Counted from the first letter of the stretch, positions 1 to 6,909 are shown. The stretch: 13,751 bases of DNA from an uncultured Collinsella sp. (GCA_900551195.1 URVD01000025.1:1-13751), one strand, 5' to 3'. Notes: generated by a model from the letters alone, not told the origin. Made by a program: numbers and translations.

Positions 1-36
1 AAGGCCCGCCGCGCTCCCCAGTTCTCCAAGCGCTAA
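1..36 (+). CDS. rpsI: 30S ribosomal protein S9, C-terminal end (partial)
   Basis: Frame 1 reads KARRAPQFSKR followed by TAA at 34-36. This is the conserved basic tail of bacterial ribosomal protein S9, whose C-terminal Ser-Lys-Arg reaches the P-site tRNA in the small subunit. Only the last eleven codons are present and the rest lies left of the window. The placement fits the actinobacterial order rplM-rpsI-glmM. The identification rests on a short but very characteristic tail, so I am fairly sure despite the length. Confidence 0.85.
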   Translation, partial: KARRAPQFSKR

Positions 37-67
37 GGTTTTATCTCCTTACGAGATACAATGTACA

Positions 68-111
68 AGCGGGGCCTGCCGATTCCTCGGCGGGTCCCGC
101 TTTTCTTTTTC
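68..111 (+). terminator. Rho-independent terminator after rpsI
   Basis: A 15-bp stem (68-82 with 87-101, two G-U pairs) closes a TTCC loop and runs into a T-rich tail at 101-110. It lies 31 nt after the rpsI stop and should end the ribosomal-protein transcript before glmM. A small perfect hairpin, TATCTC/GAGATA at 42-58, precedes it and has no T-tract. Because the terminator is strong, glmM probably has its own promoter in 112-150 or lives on read-through; I see no convincing -35/-10 pair there. Confidence 0.88.
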
Positions 112-159
112 GACTAGGGTAGGCGGTTGCATATCGCCTGCTAGGGAAGGAGCGATCCT

Positions 160-1497
160 ATGCCCCAGAACATCTTCGGTACCGACGGCGTCCGTGGCGT
201 CGCCAATGCCGACCTCTCGTGCGACCTCGCGTTTCGCCTGGGCCGCGCGGCGACCAAGTTCCTTGGCCCGGACATCTGCATCGGCCGCGACACGCGTCTT
301 TCGGGTACCATGCTCGAGAGTGCTCTGACCGCTGGCATTATGGCAGAGGGCGGCCGTCCGCATTGCTGCGGCGTTATCCCTACGCCGGCCGTGGCGCTGC
401 TCACCGTCCAAAACGAGCTCGACGGCGGCATCGTCATCTCCGCTTCGCATAATCCGCCGGAGTTCAACGGCATCAAGTTCTTTAGCCGCAAGGGCATGAA
501 GCTTCCCGATGCTGTCGAGGAAGAGATCAGCGCCTGGGTCATGTCCGAGGAGGCCATGGCTGCCGACACGCTGCCGACCGGCGCCGGTGTGGGTCACATC
601 ATCAAGATGAAAGACGCCCGCAAGGCCTATGTCGATCATGCCATCAGCACGCTCGACGGCCTTAAGCTCGATGGCCTGGTTGTTGCCGTCGACTGCGGCC
701 ACGGTGCTTCCTGCCAGACCACGCCCGCTGCGCTGCAGCGCCTGGGCGCCACGGTCCATGCCATCAACACCGATTACTGCGGCACCGACATTAACGTTGA
801 GTGCGGCTCCACTCACCTTGAGCCCCTGCGCGAGCTCGTGCTGCGCACCCACGCCGATATCGGCCTGGCCCACGACGGCGACGCCGACCGCGTGCTGTTC
901 GTCGACGGCGAGGGCAATGAGATCGACGGTGACTACATCCTGGCTATCTGCGGTTCTGACCTCGCCGCCCGCGGCAAGCTCGCCAACTCCGAGATCGTCT
1001 CGACCGTCATGTGCAACCTTGGCTTCTCCATCGCTATGAAGGAGCAGGGCTTCGAGATGGTTCAGACCGCCGTGGGCGATCGCTACGTTCTGGAGCGTAT
1101 GCTCGCGGATGGCGCCGTCATCGGCGGCGAGCAGTCCGGCCACATCATCTTCCTGGAGCACAACACCACCGGTGACGGCCTGGTGACGGCTCTGCAGCTT
1201 CTGGCCGTGCTCAAGCGCACCGGTCGTACCCTCACCGATCTTGCCGGCATCATGAAGAAGTACCCGCAGGTACTCGTCAACGTGCATTCCGACAACAAGG
1301 CTGGTCTGGACGATTGCCAGCCCATCTGGGATGCCGTCGCTGCTGCCGAGAAGGAGCTTGACGGCCGCGGCCGCATTCTGGTGCGTCCGAGCGGTACCGA
1401 GCCGCTGGTCCGCGTTATGGCCGAGGCCGAGACGCACGAGCTGACCCAGCGCGTTGTCGACGACATCGTCGAGGTTGTCAAGCGCGAACTTCCCTAA
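160..1497 (+). CDS. glmM: Phosphoglucosamine mutase GlmM
   Basis: This cytoplasmic enzyme interconverts glucosamine-6-phosphate and glucosamine-1-phosphate, the step between GlmS and GlmU on the way to UDP-GlcNAc and peptidoglycan. The 445-residue length is normal for the family. The sequence shows the N-terminal FGTDGVRG motif (6-13), the phosphoserine loop SASHNP (94-99, catalytic Ser96), the Mg-binding loop DGDADR (239-244), the sugar-specificity loop GGEQSGH (322-328) and the phosphate-binding RPSGTEPLVRV (409-419). SASHNP and GGEQSGH are typical of GlmM rather than phosphoglucomutase. The start is supported by AAGGAG at 147-152, 7 nt before ATG. A weak inverted repeat (AGGCG 121-125, CGCCT 135-139) lies just upstream. 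No key residue is missing and the gene looks intact. It follows rpsI, as is usual in actinobacteria. Confidence 0.96.
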   Translation: MPQNIFGTDGVRGVANADLSCDLAFRLGRAATKFLGPDICIGRDTRLSGTMLESALTAGIMAEGGRPHCCGVIPTPAVALLTVQNELDGGIVISASHNPPEFNGIKFFSRKGMKLPDAVEEEISAWVMSEEAMAADTLPTGAGVGHIIKMKDARKAYVDHAISTLDGLKLDGLVVAVDCGHGASCQTTPAALQRLGATVHAINTDYCGTDINVECGSTHLEPLRELVLRTHADIGLAHDGDADRVLFVDGEGNEIDGDYILAICGSDLAARGKLANSEIVSTVMCNLGFSIAMKEQGFEMVQTAVGDRYVLERMLADGAVIGGEQSGHIIFLEHNTTGDGLVTALQLLAVLKRTGRTLTDLAGIMKKYPQVLVNVHSDNKAGLDDCQPIWDAVAAAEKELDGRGRILVRPSGTEPLVRVMAEAETHELTQRVVDDIVEVVKRELP

Positions 1498-1568
1498 TGG
1501 TCAAAAACGAGTGCCAAGTGGTAAACTGTTAAAGCTATTTTGGTCGATTGGTATGTCCGAGGGGGAGC

Positions 1569-2066
1569 ATGTTCACTAAAGTCCTAAGGTCTTTTGGTAT
1601 GCGTGGTCGAGTCCTTACGCTGGATGCTCCCATCTCGGGCGACGTCATTCCGCTTTCCGAGGTCAATGACCAGACATTTGCCACCGGGCTTTTGGGCCAG
1701 GGGGTGGCGATTCAGCCTACCGGCACGCGTGTGATTGCACCGGCTGATGCCAAGGTCGAGGCCATTTTTCCCACGGGACACGCTGTTGCGCTTAACACGG
1801 TCGATGGCTTGGACGTGCTCATCCATGTTGGTTTGGACACTGTTCAGCTTGAGGGCAAGCACTTTACCGTACATGCGCAAGTGGGCGACATCGTCCATAA
1901 GGGCGATGTGCTCATTGAGTTCGATCGCGAGGCAATTGCTGCCGAGGGCTACGATGTGACGGTTCCCATCTTGGTGTGCAACTCTGTTGAGTTCTCGTGC
2001 ATCAAGGGCTCCGTTGGCGTGCATGTCGAAGAGATGGACCAGCTCATCGTTGCTCGCGAGCGCTAG
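1569..2066 (+). CDS. Stand-alone PTS glucose-family EIIA protein
   Basis: This is a single-domain, cytoplasmic EIIA of the glucose/GlcNAc family, which takes phosphate from HPr and passes it to the EIIB of a sugar permease. The 165 residues fit a Crr-sized protein. The sequence shows GVAIQPTG (45-52), the TGHAVAL histidine (His71) and the phosphoacceptor in VLIHVGLDTVQLEG (His86), then a C-terminal TVPILVCNS strand. I chose ATG 1569 because it follows the purine-rich GAGGGGGAG at 1559-1567 and gives a Crr-like N-terminus; the spacing is short, and TTG 1548 or ATG 1599 are alternatives. No EIIB or EIIC is in the window, so the partner permease is unknown. The neighbours glmM and nagB suggest glucose or GlcNAc uptake. 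A weak promoter candidate (TAAACT at 1522-1527) lies upstream. The symbol crr would be reasonable but a regulatory role cannot be shown. Confidence 0.9.
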   Translation: MFTKVLRSFGMRGRVLTLDAPISGDVIPLSEVNDQTFATGLLGQGVAIQPTGTRVIAPADAKVEAIFPTGHAVALNTVDGLDVLIHVGLDTVQLEGKHFTVHAQVGDIVHKGDVLIEFDREAIAAEGYDVTVPILVCNSVEFSCIKGSVGVHVEEMDQLIVARER

Positions 2067-2088
2067 CAAGTGCACGTGGCCATTAGCC

Positions 2089-2094
2089 TACAAT
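2089..2094 (+). promoter_or_regulatory. Candidate -10 box for the nagB leader transcript
   Basis: TACAAT at 2089-2094 matches the sigma-70 -10 consensus at five of six positions and lies between the EIIA stop and the first strong hairpin of the nagB leader. Transcription would start near 2101, just ahead of that hairpin. No good -35 is visible at 16-18 bp, so the call is tentative. Alternatively the leader is reached by read-through from the EIIA gene. Confidence 0.4.
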
Positions 2095-2100
2095 TCAAAC

Positions 2101-2341
2101 ACGTTTACGGAGGGCGCCCTTGAAAGAGGACGCCCTCCGTGGCAAGATGGGATTTGTCCGAAGCTAAAAGGCTTCGGGTCACCGTGGACGGGCAGGGGCC
2201 TCGACGCGGCTAGACACGAGACACATACATTACGCGACCTCGCCCTGGTGGCCGCACACGTTGGTTGCGGCCGACGCGGGCCGCGGGCAAGTGCTTGTAA
2301 GGGGAGCCTTGCCTCTCTTGTACGAGAAAGGACGCGTAATG
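2101..2341 (+). ncRNA. Structured 5' leader of nagB with start-codon-sequestering helix
   Basis: About 240 nt with no supportable gene holds several perfect hairpins. The first is ACGGAGGGCG/CGCCCTCCGT (2107-2116 with 2131-2140), whose inner part closes on a GAAA tetraloop. The second is CCGAAGC/GCTTCGG (2158-2164 with 2171-2177) and the third is GGCCGCA/TGCGGCC (2250-2256 with 2266-2272). A weaker GGCAAG/CTTGCC pairing lies near 2285-2314. CATTACGCG at 2228-2236 is an exact complement of CGCGTAATG at 2333-2341, which includes the nagB ATG. With CCT 2238-2240 pairing AGG 2329-2331 and one A-A mismatch, the helix also covers the Shine-Dalgarno. It encloses the third and fourth hairpins as a multi-branch junction. 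There is no T-tract, so translational rather than transcriptional control is the likely mode. I do not recognise a known riboswitch or ribozyme; glmS ribozyme core sequences are not apparent. Confidence 0.62.
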
Positions 2342-3067
2342 AAGATCATTAAAGCTAAAGACTACGAGGATATGAGCCGCAAGGCCGCCAATATCATCTC
2401 GGCGCAGGTTATCCTCAAGCCCGACTGTGTGCTGGGCCTTGCCACCGGCTCCACCCCGATCGGTGCCTACAAGCAGCTCGCTGCTTGGTACGAGAAGGGC
2501 GACGTCGACTTTGCCGAGGTCAGCACATACAACCTGGACGAGTATCGCGGCCTTTCGCACGACGATCCCCAGAGCTATCACTACTTCATGCGTGAGAACT
2601 TCTTCGATCACATCAACATCGACCTGAACAACACGCATGTGCCCGACGGTTCCAACCCCGACGCCGCCGCTGCCTGCTCTGAGTACGACAAGATCGTCGC
2701 CGCCGCCGGTTACCCGGATCTGCAGTTGCTCGGCATTGGCAACAACGGCCACATTGGTTTCAACGAGCCCGATGACCACTTCTCCAAGGGCACGCACTGC
2801 GTCGACCTCACCGAGAGCACCATTCAGGCCAACAGCCGCCTGTTCGACAGCATCGACGATGTTCCCCGTCAGGCCTACACCATGGGTACCCAGACCATCA
2901 TGTATGCCCGCATGATCCTGGTCGTCGCCAACGGCGAGGCCAAGGCTCAGGCCGTGCACGATATGTGCTATGGTCCGGTTACGCCCGAGTGCCCGGCTTC
3001 GATCCTGCAGCTGCACACCAACTGCGTTATCGTTGCCGACGAGGCCGCCCTTTCGCTCTGCGAGTAG
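2339..3067 (+). CDS. nagB: Glucosamine-6-phosphate deaminase NagB
   Basis: NagB converts glucosamine-6-phosphate to fructose-6-phosphate and ammonia, the committed step of amino-sugar catabolism, in the cytoplasm. The 242 residues match the short Gram-positive form. The sequence shows the phosphate loop GLATGSTP (33-40), NLDEY (65-69) with the catalytic Asp67, GIGNNGHIGFNEP (132-144) with His138, and the late CPASILQLH (218-226). The Asn before Gly-His is Asp in E. coli NagB; related Gram-positive enzymes also vary here, so activity is expected. The frame is open upstream to TTG 2261, but ATG 2339 fits the family N-terminus and follows AAGGA (2328-2332) at 6 nt. The ATG and Shine-Dalgarno are one strand of a predicted helix with 2228-2240, suggesting control of translation. 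The gene opposes GlmM in the GlcN-6-P pool. Confidence 0.95.
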   Translation: MKIIKAKDYEDMSRKAANIISAQVILKPDCVLGLATGSTPIGAYKQLAAWYEKGDVDFAEVSTYNLDEYRGLSHDDPQSYHYFMRENFFDHINIDLNNTHVPDGSNPDAAAACSEYDKIVAAAGYPDLQLLGIGNNGHIGFNEPDDHFSKGTHCVDLTESTIQANSRLFDSIDDVPRQAYTMGTQTIMYARMILVVANGEAKAQAVHDMCYGPVTPECPASILQLHTNCVIVADEAALSLCE

Positions 3068-3099
3068 CGCGAATCCTGCACCTCGACATAGCCTTGCCT

Positions 3100-3127
3100 A
3101 AGGCCTCCGCTTTGCGGGGGCCTTTTT
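3100..3127 (+). terminator. Rho-independent terminator after nagB
   Basis: An 11-bp stem (3100-3110 with 3114-3124, one G-U pair) with a TTT loop is followed by TTTTT at 3123-3127. It lies 32 nt after the nagB stop and closes the EIIA/nagB transcription unit. Confidence 0.92.
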
Positions 3128-3515
3128 GCTATCCCTTTCTGTCCACTTGACCAAAATCTTGCCGCAAGCTTGACGAATGCCGGATGCCCAACAGCTTGAT
3201 TCATTCCATACCAGATTCTATGCAAAAATGCCACTAAAAGGTCGTAGACGGTAGCGGGTGCTAGGCGAGTTGAATGACATAGCTGAACCTTGTTCATTTG
3301 CGTTACACTGCCGCTTAGATGGGACAAGCTGACAAGCTCATTTACCTGCTTAAAGACCGATTAGTCGGGGGATTAATAACAATCGGCCCTCGCTGTACAA
3401 AAACTTGCCGCTTGCGTACCAAAAGACAACCTAGAACACAAGGTCGCTCTATTCATAGCGCGGCTTGTATGGTCTTGCGGTTACAGTGTCCATACGGTCG
3501 AGTTGAGGAGCGGGC
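3128..3515 (+). other. 388-nt non-coding region upstream of the BTAD regulator
   Basis: I see no supportable gene in this stretch. It is less GC-rich than its surroundings and contains several short inverted repeats: CCGATT/AATCGG (3357-3362 with 3381-3386) and GTATGG/CCATAC (3467-3472 with 3490-3495, the second arm only 21 nt from the regulator start). The octamer CTTGCCGC occurs at 3158-3165 and 3404-3411, with a related CTTGCGG at 3474-3480. TACACT at 3304-3309 resembles a -10 box but lacks a clear -35. It probably holds the promoter and operators of the regulator, possibly for self-regulation, but no site is certain. Confidence 0.4.
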
Positions 3516-4559
3516 ATGGTAAACGATTTGGGCAGTATGGACGACCTCGAGCTGATGCCGCTGGGCGGTGGCTATATGGTGCGACGCGAACGCTTGATGA
3601 ATGAGCTTCTCGCCAAGGGCCGAAAGGCCGGCATCGTGGTTCTTTATGCGCCCGACGGGTTTGGGAAGACCTCGGTGCTGCTGCAGTACACCCATGAGGT
3701 TAAATGCGACCCGACGCGAGGCCCCGTGCGGATTATCGAGGCCGATCGCGCCACTGGGCGCGAGGTGTTTATGCAGCTCGAGGTGGTTACCGAAGAACTC
3801 AAAGACAAACCGCACTCCCTTATCGCGATTGATAATGTGCCAAACCTCGATCAGCACGATACCGAAGACCTCATCGACAGGATTCGCGGCCTGCGCGCTA
3901 TGGGGGTGGGGGTCTTTATCTCCTGCCGTCCTTCAAATCGTCAACTGATTCATGGGCTGGGCGATTCGGTTAAGATCAATGCGCAGATGCTCAAGGTGCA
4001 TGCCTATGAGTATTCGGCGTGGGCATCGGCGTTTTCGATCAGCACATCGCTCGACTTTTATCAGCTCACGCAGGGCGTGCCCGAGCTCGTTTCGGCATTG
4101 CAGACGGGTCTGTATGGCCAAGGCGACGTAGCCGGTCTGCTCGAAAACGAGATTGTCAACGTATATGGCGCGGCACTTGTCGACCTGGCTTCGCTCGACA
4201 ATAATGCACTGTTTTGCGTGGCATGTCTCATGATTTTGATGGGCGAGGGCAATATCGCAGAACTCGAGGCTTGCGGGGTGAGGCTATCGATGGTCGACCA
4301 GTCCTACTTCGTACGCGACTACCCGATCTTTGGCTTGGACCCCGCCGAGCGGAGTTTTACGTGTCTGGGCACGGAGGATAACGGACGCTTGCGCTTGCGT
4401 AAGTTGGTGGCCGAGGTTCGCCCCGAACTTGTTCCGAGGGCGGCCCGGATTTTGCTTAAGGCGGGCCGATGCGATGCGGCGATGGGCCTGGCGGACGCCT
4501 TTTTGGACCGTGAGCGGTCCTTGAACTTGCTGGGCAGTATGGGGTCGATCTGGCTCTGA
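3516..4559 (+). CDS. N-terminal part of the split regulator: P-loop NTPase domain
   Basis: The 347-residue frame starts at ATG 3516 with GAGGAG at 3505-3510, 5 nt upstream, so initiation here is well supported. It shows a Walker A motif APDGFGKTS (45-53), a Walker B-like strand LIAIDN (102-107) ending in Asp, and VFISCRPSN (about 143-151) in the place of a sensor strand. These fit the STAND/MalT-type signalling ATPases, which couple nucleotide and inducer binding to DNA binding. The rest is helical and could begin a solenoid. Alone it would lack a DNA-binding domain. The last roughly ten residues before the stop look out of frame compared with the overlapping continuation. Confidence 0.7.
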   Translation: MVNDLGSMDDLELMPLGGGYMVRRERLMNELLAKGRKAGIVVLYAPDGFGKTSVLLQYTHEVKCDPTRGPVRIIEADRATGREVFMQLEVVTEELKDKPHSLIAIDNVPNLDQHDTEDLIDRIRGLRAMGVGVFISCRPSNRQLIHGLGDSVKINAQMLKVHAYEYSAWASAFSISTSLDFYQLTQGVPELVSALQTGLYGQGDVAGLLENEIVNVYGAALVDLASLDNNALFCVACLMILMGEGNIAELEACGVRLSMVDQSYFVRDYPIFGLDPAERSFTCLGTEDNGRLRLRKLVAEVRPELVPRAARILLKAGRCDAAMGLADAFLDRERSLNLLGSMGSIWL

Positions 4560-4672
4560 CGGGGCACGGGGCCGATATCTGCCGAGCAGCGCTGGGCACG
4601 ATCGATGCCGAGGATCCGGCTCCAGAGCCAACGCCTGCCGAGGCGCTTGGCGTATATCTGGCAGCGGTCAGC

Positions 4673-6514
4673 GTGTCCAATACAAAGCTCGCTCGCTATA
4701 TGGCATCGGTCATCGAGCGCGGGGGCGAACGGGCGGCCTGCGAAATAGACCCTGTTTCATGGAGGGTGGCCCAGACACTGACGGCTGTTTGCTATGGGGA
4801 CAACGGGCTTGGGCTTCCTACGAACCTGACCGTGCCAGAAATCGAGACATCCCATACCGCACTCGATATGTTGTCCGCGCATATCGAGGTCAAGCGATGC
4901 CTGACCGAACGGGGAGATGACGGCGGCGTTCTACAGCAGCTCAAAACGAGCAAGGCCTACGACTGTGAGCTCGACATCGCGGGGATTGTTATACGGGCCG
5001 ATAGCATGCTGGTGGAGCTCTTTGACGGGTCGTTTGCGGGAACCGACGAGCGCGACGACGAGATGACGGTGGTGCGGGAGGCGCTCGACGTACGTGGGCT
5101 TAAGGCGATGGCTATCTGGGTGCGCATGGTGCTGGCGGCACGGCGGCTCCTTTCCGGCCTGCCGGTAACCGACGACGCGGCGTTCAACGAGCTCGATCGT
5201 TTTGCCGTGCGCATGCGCGATAACCAGATTCAGCTGTTTGGCCTGTTGCTAGAAGGCTGGCAGTCGCTGGCAGAGGGACGGCCGGTTAATGCAAAGTTCC
5301 GTGCGGTCCAAGTGCTCAAACTTGCCGAAGAGTCGATTGCGTACATGCGCGATAACGCATTGCTGCTGGAGCGCGCGGCGTATCTGCGTAACACCTCGAT
5401 GGTTTCGGTACGTGAGGAAGCGGAGTTGCTCGATATAAGCCAGACGCAGGTTGGTGGAGCGGAGGCCTGGATGGTGGCGCTGCATTTGGCCTGTGCGGGG
5501 CGAGATAGCGATCTTGCGGCCTGGATGTCCATGAATCGTGCGGGGATTCTAGAGCCATCGTATCGGCTCTTTGCGCGCCTTGCCATGCATTGTCTGGGCG
5601 AGCCGGCGACCAGGATTCGCAAGAAGCTTCCCGTGCGCGAGCTGTCGCGGTACTCGCTGCGCGACGATTTGGAAGGGGAGGGCGAGCGCCTGTTCCAGGC
5701 CGGCGAGGTTGAAGCCGTTGATACCATCGACCATATCGAGATTCGCATGTTTGGTGCGTTTCGCGCCGAGCGCGACGGGTTTCCCATCACGGACAAAATG
5801 TGGCGCCGCAAGAAGGCGGCGACACTTGCCGAGCGGCTTGCACTGGGCATGGATGCGCTCGTCGATCGTGAGACGCTGGCCATGGAGCTGTGGCCCCATG
5901 CCGAGTTCAATAGCGCCCGCAACAACCTGTACTCGACGATATCGCGCTTGCGGTCGGCTTTGGGACCGACGCCGGATGGCAAGTCGTGTGTGCTCATCCA
6001 AAATGAATGCATCGGACTCAACGGCGACTACGTCAAGACCGATGTACGGCTGTTTGACCAGATAAGCCGCGAGGTTTTGGGAAATCGCACGGGCGCACGC
6101 GGGCCCCATTTAGTTGAGCTGTGCCTTAAGATTGAGCAGCTTTATGCCGGACCGCTGTATGTTCCCAATGGCTGTAACCCCACCTACTTTTTGCGTATGC
6201 GACGCATTATGCAGTCAAAGTACATCGATTGCATGATTAAGGGAGCAAATGCCGCTCTAGAAGAAAACGATCTGCAGTCGGCGATTTGGCTGGCGGAGTC
6301 GGGGCTTCGACAGGAAACGGCGCGTGAGGATATGGTGCGCTGCGCCATGCGCGTCTACAGTGCGGCGGGGCGGCGGCGCGATATCGTCGAGCTGTACAGC
6401 GGGCATATGCACCATCTGAGGGAGCAGGTCAATGGCGTGCCCGAGCCCGAGACGCGGCGTCTATACGAGCGCTTGGTGGAGGGGCGGCTCAATCGCGTGC
6501 TGGTCGAGCGATAA
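4673..6514 (+). CDS. C-terminal part of the split regulator: helical middle, winged helix and BTAD
   Basis: The 613 codons from GTG 4673 (frame open from 4514) start with about 350 residues of helix-rich, TPR-like sequence. A winged-helix DNA-binding domain follows at roughly 356-465, with IEIRMFGAFRAERDG, RRKKAATLAERLAL and ELWP then RNNLYSTISRLRSALG, typical of SARP/AfsR-type proteins. A bacterial transcriptional activation domain of TPR helices lies at roughly 460-605, with LYAGPLYVPNG and the later AxREDMVRCAMRVYSAAGRR. These features mark a DNA-binding activator. No ribosome binding site supports GTG 4673, so this piece is more likely the tail of the upstream frame than a free gene. TAA 6512-6514 is shared with the A-run that forms the T-tract of the opposing terminator. 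Confidence 0.75.
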   Translation: MSNTKLARYMASVIERGGERAACEIDPVSWRVAQTLTAVCYGDNGLGLPTNLTVPEIETSHTALDMLSAHIEVKRCLTERGDDGGVLQQLKTSKAYDCELDIAGIVIRADSMLVELFDGSFAGTDERDDEMTVVREALDVRGLKAMAIWVRMVLAARRLLSGLPVTDDAAFNELDRFAVRMRDNQIQLFGLLLEGWQSLAEGRPVNAKFRAVQVLKLAEESIAYMRDNALLLERAAYLRNTSMVSVREEAELLDISQTQVGGAEAWMVALHLACAGRDSDLAAWMSMNRAGILEPSYRLFARLAMHCLGEPATRIRKKLPVRELSRYSLRDDLEGEGERLFQAGEVEAVDTIDHIEIRMFGAFRAERDGFPITDKMWRRKKAATLAERLALGMDALVDRETLAMELWPHAEFNSARNNLYSTISRLRSALGPTPDGKSCVLIQNECIGLNGDYVKTDVRLFDQISREVLGNRTGARGPHLVELCLKIEQLYAGPLYVPNGCNPTYFLRMRRIMQSKYIDCMIKGANAALEENDLQSAIWLAESGLRQETAREDMVRCAMRVYSAAGRRRDIVELYSGHMHHLREQVNGVPEPETRRLYERLVEGRLNRVLVER

Positions 6515-6545
6515 AAAACGGGCGCCCGAAGTACTTGGGCACCCG
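6513..6545 (-). terminator. Rho-independent terminator after yhbY (convergent intergenic region)
   Basis: The hairpin at 6519-6545 has CGGG/CCCG, GCCC/GGGC and AAG/CTT pairings, with one C-A mismatch and one bulged G. On the - strand it is followed by TTTTTT (complement of 6513-6518), so it ends the yhbY transcript. On the + strand no T-tract follows, so it would stop the regulator transcript poorly. Its T-tract overlaps the regulator's stop codon. Confidence 0.85.
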
Positions 6546-6583
6546 AAAGCTTGCTATGTGTTGGCTCGCAGAATCATTGGCTC

Positions 6584-6883
6584 TTAGACGAGCTTGATCT
6601 TCTCGATGTCCTTGCGCGAGGACTCGCGATACAGCGAGAACTTGCGGCCGATGACCTGGACGACCTCGGCGTGGCAACGCTCGGAGAGCTCTTCGGCGGC
6701 CTCGCGGGCGGAAAGACTGGAGCCATCGAGCACGGAGCACTTAACGAGCTCATGCTTCTCCAGGTAGGCGACCGTCTGCTCGACGGTGCCCTCGTTGACA
6801 TCGGACTTACCGATGATGATGGCGGGGTTGAGGTGATGGGCCATGCTGCGAAGCTGCTTGACCTGGGCTCCTGTCAGTGCCAT
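6584..6883 (-). CDS. yhbY: YhbY-family CRM-domain ribosome assembly RNA-binding protein
   Basis: This 99-residue protein is a single CRM domain. The family binds pre-50S particles and helps large-subunit assembly. The sequence begins MALTGAQVKQLRSMAHHLNP, followed by the GxxG-type RNA-binding loop IIGKSDVN (23-30), then HELVKCSVL (44-52) and the C-terminal IGRKFSLYR (78-86), all family hallmarks. Length and order match full-length YhbY. The start ATG is preceded by only a weak AGCGAGA Shine-Dalgarno, but the N-terminus aligns with the family, so I keep it. It is followed by its own terminator. A methyltransferase gene ends 158 nt upstream in the same direction. Co-transcription is possible, but the gap is long and contains a GC hairpin. 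Confidence 0.93.
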   Translation of the reverse strand: MALTGAQVKQLRSMAHHLNPAIIIGKSDVNEGTVEQTVAYLEKHELVKCSVLDGSSLSAREAAEELSERCHAEVVQVIGRKFSLYRESSRKDIEKIKLV

Positions 6884-6909
6884 GGGTTCTCGCTTTCTAT
6901 GTATGGGGT

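Larger units (their letters stand above)
3516..6514 (+). pseudogene. ATPase-BTAD (SARP/MalT-like) transcriptional regulator, frameshifted
   Basis: Two adjacent + strand frames encode the two ends of one large regulator: a P-loop NTPase at the N-terminus and an OmpR-like DNA-binding domain plus BTAD at the C-terminus. The downstream frame has been open since 4514, after TGA 4511-4513. Between 4532 and 4673 it reads as plausible protein (GQYGVDLALTGHGADICRAA), while the upstream frame drifts into GSMGSIWL and stops at 4557-4559. There is no convincing Shine-Dalgarno before the first downstream start, GTG 4673. Adding one G to the GGGG run at 4541-4544 joins the frames into a 999-residue protein, a size I would expect for this family. 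This could be a real mutation, phase variation, a sequencing error, or less likely -1 slippage on the GGG codon. It ends against the convergent yhbY terminator. Its targets are unknown. Confidence 0.75.

Noticed and set aside
49..1437. Long - strand ORF of 462 codons opposite glmM, and similar long antisense ORFs opposite metH and the UPF0210 gene
   Set aside because: They are mirror frames of GC-rich coding sequence with low-complexity products; the opposite-strand genes are clearly recognisable.
1497..1532. Eleven-codon ORF whose ATG overlaps the glmM stop (TAATG)
   Set aside because: It has no Shine-Dalgarno of its own, is very short, and overlaps the weak promoter candidate for the EIIA gene. 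The overlap is likely chance.
2261..2338. In-frame N-terminal extension of NagB from TTG 2261
   Set aside because: The extension has no match to NagB N-termini, lies in a folded leader, and ATG 2339 has a good Shine-Dalgarno.
2101..2341. glmS ribozyme, T-box or c-di-GMP riboswitch in the nagB leader
   Set aside because: I could not find the core conserved sequences of these classes (for example the T-box TGGNACCGCG or the glmS AGCGCC cleavage-site core).
3319..3522. 67-codon + strand ORF ahead of the BTAD regulator, with a possible leaderless start 10 nt after TACACT
   Set aside because: No ribosome binding site, no -35 box, an Arg/Cys-rich product with no family resemblance, and an end that overlaps the well-supported regulator start.
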